A stretch of 64,000 nt of DNA. Origin: Mesotaenium endlicherianum. Its lineage: Eukaryota > Streptophyta > Zygnematophyceae > Zygnematales > Mesotaeniaceae. Under the pieces are notes generated by a model, which searched no databases, was not told the DNA's origin, and worked only from the letters and a program-made list of their open reading frames with translations. Below, one piece after another: positions 55,306-64,000 of the stretch; the first letter of the stretch is position 1; every line of letters begins with the position of its first letter. The stretch spans positions 63,064 through 127,063 of the forward strand of contig WELA01010170.1 in assembly GCA_009602735.1 (NCBI GenBank). Direction: 5' to 3'. The position numbers and the translations under genes were made by a program.

Positions 55306-57130
55306 GCTGTTATGATTCTGGAACCGCATATAAGCTATTTGAGTCGCAAAGATGACATCACATGACATCAGGACCATCGGCTTTCAACACGTGTATGGCC
55401 CTAGTATGCGATATTCACGTGAAAGAATCCTACACCGCAGGAGCTGTAATGATATATACTCTGATGTGCCACACAACACATCGACGCTCCTGTGAAGAGG
55501 GGCCACGCAAGAACTGTCTTTCTTGTGAATGATCCCTACATGCCACAGACTCGAGAAGGTTGCAAAAATTGCTCAAGAAAAGTCTCTTTCTGCACCACTT
55601 CGTGAATTTTTCCACCACCTGTAGTGCATTAAGCATGTCTTTCAAGATGCAGCATTTAAGTTACGAACATGCACGAAGGGCTGCCTGGCGCTGCACTTCC
55701 CCATTAGGCGGCACTGTTACTTGGTCAACCTATCCCCGACTGGTTGGAGCAGCCAGTGCCCGGCCCGGCCACGGCTCCATGAATCCTGAGTGGATATGGG
55801 GCTGAGGGTACTTCCATACCAAACGTACCCTACATGTTTTTAGGAGCGCAAATCATGAATGTGTGAGTTTGCAAAGTCAATAGTGTTCACATATAAGCAG
55901 AGTCACAAACCATGAGCATTTGAGTTTGCATATTCAATTGTTCACATATAAGCAGAGTCAATTGTGCAGATCGCAGTGGACAAATATGTCCGGTACACCA
56001 GCATGAGGAAGAAGGTTGCGGAGAGTCCGAAAGTGGGTCTAAAGATTTTAAGTTTGCCGGAGACTTCTTGAAAAGCAGTGAGCGTTGGAAAAACAAACCA
56101 TACCATTTGCTTGATGTTCCTACTATTTCATGTAAACTTCAACACCTGGACAGGTGTACATAGATTGAATTGACTGTCAGATCACTCAGTAGTCTGTCAC
56201 CCCATGGGCACCAACTGCCCAAGAGAAACCAGACCAGCAGGGACTCCTGTGCTCAAAACCCGTATTTGCTGTACATCAATGCAATTTCGTATCTTACCTT
56301 CAGAAGCATTATGGTGCATGCACGATTTCATCCAGTCAACCTTACAAGACTAGTTTGTATAAGAGGGAGGAAAATCAAGTACTAGTATTAGTTCCAAGGC
56401 CCACGTATATCGTGGGCTGGTTAGTACACCACGTTCCTACATCTTTCGAATTCTCTGTTAGATAGTCCTGTCTACTGTAAATCGGAGGTACACAAAATTT
56501 AATCTGTAAATGTCAACTTCCACTCAATACTTGTGCCAGACCTGCTATACAACCCACCTGATGATGTCTGCATAGCCTGCGAGGCTAGGACCCTTCAGAG
56601 AGGTGGGTCTACTAGCAGCCTGTGAAATAAATTATCACTTTATTCTTGCATCACTCCGAAAAAATATCTGAAGACAATAGGATCTGAAGGGTCGCCGTGC
56701 TAAGCTGGTCACAATCCTCGAGTAGGGAGGATGGTTCAGCAACTTGTACTGCACATCACACTTTATTTTCCTATCCACCTTATGTCACCATATATTTCTT
56801 CAGCGAGATCGTGAAATTTAGTCACGAATACCTATTCACTAATCAAACTTCCTACCCAGATCATGATGAAGCTGACAATTTACCATAATAGGCCACGAGT
56901 CTTGGACAGGAAGCCTTGTCTTCGCTCCAACAAACCTTTCTTTGTGGCCTTTTTGGCGGACTTAGTAGCAGCATTCTTTTTGGCGCCTTGAGAAACAAAA
57001 TCAGTCTGCACCCAGAACATCGCAGAAGTAGCCAAAGCAATGATAAGGACTTCCAGACGTTGGTGCCTACATTGTTGGTGGTGCCAACTTGTTGGTGCCC
57101 AGTCAGCCACAGATAGCATCAGCAACTCAC
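55306..57130. other. Intergenic; no gene recognised
   Basis: Mixed sequence without a convincing coding frame. The minus-strand frame 57125-56880 (ALATSAMFWVQTDF, then a Lys-rich tail) lies just downstream of the beta-helix gene. It could be its last exon, but it does not join in the right phase with any splice site I could find. Confidence 0.45.
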
Positions 57131-59042
57131 CACAGGAGGGCAGCTCGCATCTTGCTGGATTGTTGTGATCTTGGGGGTGTCCGCAGGGGCGGGAGCGTCC
57201 GGAGGGGCCTCAGCTGAAGAGTTAGTTCCAATGACAGGCACAGGCTGTCACCAGGAGCAAAGGCCATGCGTACAATATTAGTAAACAAGGGCAAATTTGC
57301 CGTATCACGACAGGTACAACCTCAACACATACCAAACCAGGGGTTCCACGAGTTTAGGCCAATGCCAGGCACAATCGATCTCCAGGACAGTAGTGCATGA
57401 AACACGGGTTATGAAGCCCAAATCTGCTGGACATAGACTACCATCAGACACCTTGACAACACAAAAGAGCGAGACATAGGCTCAAGGTGAAGTTGACTTA
57501 CATCACCCTGGACAACAGCAATGGCGAGAGGAGCAGATGTTTGGCCTGCCTCCGACACAGTTTGCCCTTGCCACATGTCCTGTGGATGAAAAATACAGAT
57601 AGTGAATACATTGAATAACAGTGGATATCACTAGCTTCCACAAAAATGGTCAACCTATAGTCGATATCCAATTTAATTACTTGCAACCTCTCACCACAAA
57701 CCCCTTACCCAGGTAAAAGCTCAGAACCTGGACCAGCATCTGGAATGCACCGCAGATGTGAAGTAACTTCCTCGAAAAAAGCCCCTCCAGGCTTCAGTGG
57801 TGAAAGATTTTTATAAGGCAAATCAAATAAGTCCTTGGATAGTGAAAAAGATCTGGCTACTTACAACGGCTGAGATACCGGCGTTTGCTGTGTTGCCACT
57901 GAATGCAATGTTGCAGGCATATAGGAAACCACCACCTGACTGCTCTAAAGCACCTCCCAGAGGCTGCTCAAAAAGGAAATTATTATCACTCAAATCAGTT
58001 CCATGAAATCCACAGCAATTAAACAAGCTGGACACAACTGTAACAACCAAGAGTGACTTGGAGAATGAGAATTCACCGCAAAATTGTTCAAAACAGAGCC
58101 TTTGAGAAGCTGGACCACGGCACCAATACCGGCCTTAATAGCAGCACCTCGACCAGCTCTGATATCTTGGGTCTGCACAAAGAACATACATAGGCGTTAA
58201 GAAGACATTTGATTACCGAAACGAGAATGCAGTGGAGGGGGCGAGTGAAAATGCTTACAGCTTGTAGTTTAAAACCCTTGAAAAGACAATTGTTGAATAT
58301 CGTGCTGGGGCCGCTGCCAATTGCAGCCTTGTTGGTGCCTTTGGTGACATATACTCCTTGCTGCAGTTGAAGAACTACCCAGTCAGGATGAAAAAATGGA
58401 TGAAGCTACAACATGACCAGTCGACGTAGGACTATGACCACTATCAATTGTAGGGGCAACACGCCATACCTTTATCCGCACAAGGTCCTCGCCATCGAAG
58501 GTCAAATCGGAGAATGAAACTTTCACATCATTTCCGCCTTTGATATACACGCCGTAGCCACCGGTGTATGAGATTGACAATGTTTTTCCGTTTCCCACAA
58601 AGGTTAGACTCTTCAGAATATTGAGAGGCCTTGGAATTTCAATGTCTGCTTCGAAAACGATAGTGTCGCCAGGACTTGCAAGCTTCACAGCGCCAAAGCT
58701 TCCCAAAAGTCCTCCGTCGAAAGAGACAGTGGAGGCGAATTTGTTCACTAAAAGAACAACAAAACAACATTCAACAAGATGACAAAACCATTACGGAAAG
58801 GAAAAACTGAGAGAAACGAAGCAGGAATATAAGAAAAACATCGGAGAGTGACAAACTACCCATGGTACGAACTCCACTAATCAAGTAAACAAGTCAACAT
58901 TGAGTGGATGAAAAATGGGAACAGCACAGGGATACACATGCACAGTAAGTCAGCGAAGCTTACCATTGAACGTAGCTGCATACGTTGCAGCTACAACTGA
59001 CAAGAGGACGACGAACGATAGAGAGCAGGACGCCATCGCCAT
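57131..59042 (-). CDS. Secreted beta-helix-like protein, multi-exon
   Basis: Seven exons fit GT-AG rules: 59042-58964, 58747-58470, 58360-58259, 58172-58077, about 58027-57865, 57579-57502 and 57244-57131. Exon 1 encodes a signal peptide (MAMASCSLSFVVLLSVVAA). The rest has the repetitive Gly/Asn/Phe turns of a right-handed parallel beta-helix (VFEADIEIPRPLNILKS, LTFVGNGKTLSI, SDLTFDGEDL, STIFNNCLFKGF, SLFNCCGFHG), then a Pro/Ala-rich tail (APPDAPAPADTP). Phases agree at all joints except exon 4 to 5, which is off by one, so one boundary or base is wrong. The 3' end is uncertain. About 300 residues. Similar folds occur in pectate-lyase-like and adhesin-like secreted proteins; substrate unknown. 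No transposon features. Confidence 0.65.
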
Positions 59043-60460
59043 TGCTCAAAGCTGATAGAGAGAGGAGGTACAGTTGCTGAGGGAGAGTAGAGATACAATT
59101 GTTATAATCACGGACCCCGGTCGCACACAATGACGGAGTTGGGCCTGACAAACCACCTACACGAGGTGAACTTATCAATTCAAATATGCAGTTCGCTGAA
59201 GCCTTGAGTGTGAGGATGGTCCCCAGTCGGCAAGTCTCTGACATCTCCATGTCCGCGTTATCTGCGCCGGATACAAGCCACTTCCTATATTTCCGGGTGT
59301 AGTCAGGTTGGCTGTCCAAAGAATCGAAGCAGGTGAAAATGTTAAATTTGTTCCAAAGAGAAAAGGTGTGAACTATATGATCACGGTCCATTTTTATAGA
59401 TGATATTGATGTAATAACACGATCAATACAACGCTTTGGTCCTCAAAAACTTTTCAAGAATTCTACACTTTGTCCAGAGTCTCGGTCCTGCTGCAGAGAG
59501 GTGTGGTGCAGACCACTCCAGAGAGGTCCGATTATTACGAGATTTGCACCGCCAGCGGAGCAGTTGTACTAATCGAAACCGCGTGGGCCTCTTGTCGGAT
59601 TTGCGTCAGGAATGCGAATGGAGTTCCAGATCCAGGTGAGGACGATTTTGGCCTGCGTCAGAAGGAACCGCAATCGGGCCACCACAAAGACCTGCGAACG
59701 GGGCCGGGTCCCGACTCCCGACCAGGGCCCAGGATTCGACAAAAGTCCAAATTGCGAAGCCCTCTTCAATGGCTGCACAAGAGTCATAATTGGAGGGTAT
59801 GGCTTCAGTACAGGTCTCTGGTCACCTTTGAAACACGCCATCGGACTGCATCGGACTGCATCGGACAACAAGAAAATTACAGAACAACAGTACTTAACTG
59901 ACAATCGGTACTATAATCTCTCTGCCGTCTCCCCTTCTCGCCGACGACACCGTCCATTCACAATAACATTGTTGCACATTGTCACGACTCATGGTTGCAT
60001 CTTGAACAATAAATCTCATATACTACCTGCTAAATCGCAGGCAAGTTTGTTATCTCCAGTAAGGGCCCACTTGTGTGTCGTCTATGACGGTGATAAACCC
60101 GGGTGTTCCCACGAATGTCAGGCTGTCCTTGTCGTGATTGGAACTTTTCTCCGTGCGCCATGTCTGGCCTTGCCTGGCCTTGCCCATGTTTCAGTAATGC
60201 CGGTTTCGGTTCTGTACATTTTAGAAGCTGCCACCTTCCACCCAATTTGACAGCGTTAAAAGAGTCGGCAACTGATACGGACGAGGTCAGGCGAGTGCGC
60301 CAAGATCCTGACTTTTAAGTGCTACCTTTGCAGCTCAGATGGGCTGCCTCTCCGACGAACCGCTTCCCTTTTTCAGGTCGAATCCCCCGCTAAAAATCTT
60401 CAAAATCGTCGCTGCCGCCTCCTGCCTCCTTCCACTCGCCATGCTGCCCACTCGACTATA
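59043..60460. other. Upstream/intergenic region, no gene recognised
   Basis: Overlapping plus-strand frames near 59470-60250 have no recognisable domain. The decamer ATCGGACTGC is repeated three times near 59840-59866. Confidence 0.4.
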
Positions 60461-60646
60461 ATGCAAGCGTTCGCACCTCTCGCTCTCCAGCGGACGGCCT
60501 ACACCACGAGCTGCGACGAGCTGGACGAGGGATACGAAGACGAAAGTTTAACCGGTCTCAAAAAACGTGCGCTCCGGGGCTGCAGCCCATGCTTACAGAT
60601 CGCCCTGAAAATCTTGGGCAAAAGTAGCGTAGATCCCGTTTCGTAG
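60461..60646 (+). CDS. Possible small ORF of 61 codons
   Basis: Begins MQAFAPLALQRTAY and includes an acidic patch (DELDEGYEDES) then a basic, Cys-containing tail. Its composition is gene-like, but I see no homology, and it may be a first exon or chance. Confidence 0.25.
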   Translation: MQAFAPLALQRTAYTTSCDELDEGYEDESLTGLKKRALRGCSPCLQIALKILGKSSVDPVS

Positions 60647-61073
60647 CTTTGGACCTTTTCGGAGGAAGAAGTCTTGTCCCAAACTTATCGTCGATGTTTT
60701 TCACCGTAGCCTCTCGTCGCAGTTTTGGTCATGTCTGTCCGGGCGCCGGAGAGCCCTGCGCCTCGGGTAACTCCTGACGCGTGTAGGCCCTAATCAAATC
60801 CCCTACCACTCGTAAATACACACCACCATACTACCCTAGGGCACACATAATGCTGGCACACTAATGTTGTCAGGCTGGTGTCAGGTGACTGGTGTCGTGT
60901 GAGTTTGGAAGCGTGTGTGTCTGATTTATACCCGCCAACCACCGCCAAAGTAGAATTATCCTAGTTCCCACTAGTTCCCCTCTTATTTCAATGCATTTAG
61001 CTGCGCAGGCCAGAAGCGTCTGCTGGCGATAGGTTGATAACTTGTGTATTCAACTTGCCTATTTATTCCTTAG

Positions 61074-62257
61074 ATTATAAAGGTCTCGCTAAGTCAATCA
61101 TGGCTAGGGTTGATAGTATGTCCGAAAGCATCAATTTGAGCATTGATACTCTATCGCAAAGCTGCTCCATGTCGGCAAAGGGGAGTGATGGAGGTGAAAG
61201 TATGAAATCGGTTGAGTGGGATAGCGACTGGGACAGGTCTGAATCTCCAATAGATGAAGCAACTCCATCCACATCCTTTCCTTCATTCCGTTTGTCTCCC
61301 AAGAATCATCCCTCTCAGTACGGAAGGCCTAATAGATATGATCTCAGTGGCAATCTGCTTCCTCCTTGTGTATCTACTGGAGTTCGAAGGAATGCATATA
61401 GGCAGAGCCGTAGGAAAGCTGTTGATAAGCCAAGAGTGAGGATTAGCAGCAATGGGGCTGGTCCATCCGATGCTGCAATGGAGCTGGTCTATTCTGAACG
61501 CTCTGCTCCGAGCCCAGGTTCTCCATCTGGTCATCATGTTTGGGACAACAATGTATGGGGAGAGCTTACTAGTGAACAAGAGTTTAGTGAAAATGAGTGC
61601 CTTGACCCGTTTGACTTTTCCACAACTGATTTGGAAGGGGATTCAAGTGACAATGTTGGGCCTGGAGATGTTCCAAGTGATCTAGGGCAGGTGGGAGATG
61701 GCCCAAGTAGCACTAGAGTTGTTGATGATGAGGGTACAGGGCAGGTGACAGATGGCCCAAGTAGCACTGGAGTTGTTGGTGAGGGTACACATCGGGGCGT
61801 AAATCTAGGTTCAACTCGGTGGAGAAGAAACCAAGAGTTGGCCTACAAACGATGTGTTGACTGTACACCACTGTTGGGTCAGAAAGTCGTAGAACGGTAT
61901 GCAGTTCCACGAGGTGTCATAGGGTGTGAAAGAGAGGGATGTTCACACAAAGCTGAGGGAATGTGCAACGGTTGTATCAATCCTGATGTGCGGAGGTATT
62001 TATGCGGGGATTGTGATGATGTGGAACATAGTTCAGCTCTCTTCCACAAGTGAAGAGTGTGGAAAGATAGGTACTGGAAAGCCATAGGTCCAGACAAGGG
62101 TGTTAAGGATGGCGTTATCCACAACGTTGACAGGTGTTTTCAGCCACAACCAAATCATGCGTGTCTGAAGTGCGGAGGGAGCAACTGGGGGCCAGCCATC
62201 TGCACAAAATTGGAGCTCACCTACGTGAATACCGAAGGACGATACAGCTTTCGAGAG
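61074..62257 (+). pseudogene. KDZ-like cysteine-cluster protein, exon with in-frame TGA
   Basis: An exon bounded by TTCCTTAG at 61066-61073 and a donor GTATGT at 62258. The likely start is ATG 61100 (MARVDSMSESINL). An acidic, Ser/Pro-rich N-terminal half contains two copies of a GQV-DGPSST-VV unit. The C-terminal part has ordered cysteines (CVDC, CEREGC, CNGC, YLCGDC, then H and FHK) and, after a TGA at 62051-62053, VWKDRYW, CLKCGG and C. This spacing resembles the cysteine cluster next to KDZ (Kyakuja-Dileera-Zisupton) transposases, but the transposase core is not in the window. The TGA sits where Arg (CGA) is likely. It could also be a host gene. Confidence 0.4.
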
Positions 62258-62299
62258 GTATGTTCTGTACGCAACACTTCTTTTCCTTCTTGACATGTG

Positions 62300-64000
62300 C
62301 ATTGATAGAGATGTATTATTCGTTGAGTTTGTGGTTGTGCAGCTGGCTGTCGTGTGTTGTTATCGTTTTTGGGTGGCCCCTGCTGCCCCTCCACCATTCC
62401 AACGCTGTATTTTATAGCTTGTGCTTTGGGTGCGTGCCTGGTTGTTTGTGCACTCTTATCAAGCGTGCGTGTGCGTGTGCGCGTGCGCTCTTGTTGGGCG
62501 TGCGTGCGCGCCTTTGTAGGATGTGTGTATTTTGTATCTAGCGCTTTGGGGGCGTGCCTGGTTGTGTGTGCGTTGTGTGTGTGCTTTTGCGGGCGTGCGT
62601 GCGCGTGTGCGCACGCCTGCTTTATGTTTCAGTTTGCGCCTGGGTACGTGCGTGGTTGTGTGTGCATTGTGTGCGCGCCTTTGCCGTGCGTGCGTGCGCG
62701 TGTGCGCACGCGCCAATGTCGGGTGTGCGTGCGCGTGTTGTGCGCGTGTTTTACCTTTTAGTTTGCTCTTGGGTGCGTGCGTGGTTGTGTGTGCGTTGTG
62801 TGCGCGCCTTTGTCGTGCGTCCGTGCGCGTATGCGCGCGCGCCAGTGTCGGGTGTGCGTGTGCGTGTTGTGCGCGTGTTGTGCGCGTGCTTTATCTTTTA
62901 GTTTGCTCTTGGGTGCGTGCGTGGTTGTGTGTGCGTTGTGTGCGCGCCTTTGTCGTGTGTGCGTGCGTGTGTGCGCGCGCACCTTTGTCGAGCATGCGTG
63001 TGAACGTATGCACGCGCTCTATGTTCCGGTTTGTGCCTCAGCGCGTGCCTGCTTGTGTGTGCATTTTCGGGCGTGCGTGCGCGCGTGTGTGTGTGCTTTA
63101 TGTTCCGATTTGCGCCTAGGCGCGTGCGTGGTTGTGTGTGCCTGGTTGCACGTGTGCGTGCGCTCTAGTCGGACGTGCGTGCGCAGGTGCGCGCGCCCTC
63201 TTGTCGGCCGTGCGTGCGCGTGTGTGCGTGCACGGTTTTGTACCTTGTGCTTGTGTGCGTGGTTGGTCGTGTGTGCGTTGTGTGTGCGCCATTTTTGGGC
63301 GTGCGTGTGCGTGTGCGCATGCGCTTAAGTCTGGCGTATGAATAAGTGCGCGCGCTTTATGTTCCACTTTGTGCATGGACACGTGCCTGGTTGTGTGTGT
63401 GTTTTCGGGCATGCGTGCATGTGTGTGTGCGTGCTTCATGTTCCAGTTTGTGCCCAGCTGCGTATGTGGTTGTGTGTGCGTTGTGTTTGCGCTTTTGCGG
63501 AGCGTGCGTGTGCGTTTGCCCGCGCGCTCTCGTCGGGCGCGCGTGCGCGTGTGCATGCACGCCTTTGTTGGGAGCGCGTGCGCGTGTGTACGCGCGCTGT
63601 ACGTTCTAGCTTGTGCTTTGGGTGCGTGCTCTATTGTGTGTGCGTTGTGTGTTTGCTTTTGTTGGCGTGCGTGCGCGTGTGCATGTGCGCCCTTGTCGGG
63701 CGTGCGTGTGCGTGTGCGTGCGCGCTCTTGTCGTGCGTGCGTGCGCGCCTTTGTCGGGCGTGTGTGCGCATGTGGCGCGCGCTGTATTTTGTAGCTTGGG
63801 CTTTGGGTACGTGCCTGGTTGTGTGTGGGTTGTGTGTGCGCTTTTGTCGGTCGTGCGTGCGCGTGTGCGCGCGCGCTTTTGTTGGACGTGCTTGCGCATG
63901 TGCGTGCTTGCCTTTGTCGAGCTTTTGTGCGCATGTGTGCGCGCGTTGTACGTTCTAACTTGTGCTTTGGGTGCTTGCCTGGTTGTGTGTGCGTTTTGTG
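62300..64000. repeat. GT/GC-alternating minisatellite to window end
   Basis: Long runs of alternating purine-pyrimidine (GTGCGTGCGTG, GTGCGCGCGC) are organised in units of roughly 100-190 bp, each marked by a GTGCGTGCGTGGTTGTGTG-like block and a short TTTATGTTCCAGTTT-like spacer. Two adjacent units near 62764 and 62905 differ in phase by about 141 bp. Open frames on both strands are repeat artefacts. It probably lies in the intron beginning at 62258. Confidence 0.85.

Noticed and set aside
56880-57125. Last exon of the beta-helix gene with a membrane segment and Lys-rich tail
   Set aside because: No splice acceptor joins it in phase with the exon ending at 57131, so it is mentioned only as a possibility.
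62354-63958. Long Cys/Val/Arg-rich and Arg/Thr/His-rich open frames on opposite strands
   Set aside because: Both strands of a GT/GC minisatellite are open; there is no codon-like structure.

Overview
The window looks like eukaryotic nuclear DNA from a repeat-dense genome. It has spliceosomal introns (a seven-exon gene near 57-59 kb), plant-type LTR retrotransposons with a tRNA-Met-like primer site, decayed hAT DNA transposons, microsatellites and assembly gaps (single N at 10691, 14528 and 29282; N run at 32554-32581). A streptophyte (charophyte) alga is my best guess. The reason is a Ty3/gypsy-type element carrying a cytosine-5 DNA methyltransferase, which I recall being reported from charophytes. 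The host assignment is inference.

Layout. (1) 1-1454: the 5' end of a methyltransferase-bearing retroelement, minus strand (DR-3), cut by the window edge. (2) 1524-32446: one old, internally deleted chromovirus-type Ty3/gypsy element (CV-1) broken up by nested insertions. hAT-1 (3210-9033) and hAT-2 (9656-30792) each have an exact 8-bp target duplication in CV-1. hAT-2 itself holds a solo chromovirus LTR (10353-10890, duplication ATCAT) and a 13.2-kb methyltransferase retroelement DR-1 (16260-29482, duplication ACTC). (3) 35011-41470: a younger chromovirus (CV-2) of the CV-1 family, with an uninterrupted pol of about 1200 codons ending in a chromodomain and a textbook -1 frameshift site between gag and pol. 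(4) 42363-55305: a second methyltransferase retroelement, DR-2, plus strand, duplication GCTG. (5) 55306-64000: the only region with host-like genes. These are a secreted beta-helix-like protein (minus, 57131-59042), a possible 61-codon ORF, a cysteine-cluster protein resembling the N-terminal part of KDZ transposases (61074-62257), and a long GT/GC-alternating minisatellite to the window end.

The most unusual system is the DR family. Its coding order is gag (two zinc knuckles), a long Ala/Pro-rich linker, aspartic protease, a basic region with repeated K-V-T-P motifs, a DNMT3/DRM-like cytosine methyltransferase, reverse transcriptase, RNase H, DDE integrase, then a C-terminal PHD finger where chromoviruses carry a chromodomain. 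Its termini are not ordinary LTRs. Both complete copies have the split-repeat order A1-genes-B1-A2-B2, with outer ends TGTC...GACA and 4-bp target duplications. That arrangement is typical of PAT/Ngaro-type DIRS elements (tyrosine recombinase), yet here the enzyme is a DDE integrase. At the internal B1-A2 joint the two outer ends sit face to face as the palindrome GACAGCTGTC.

All DR copies are defective. Most premature stops I could compare between copies are CAG to TAG or CTGG to CTAG, which is C-to-T in CHG context and fits decay of methylated DNA. All comparisons were made by eye, without alignments or database searches.
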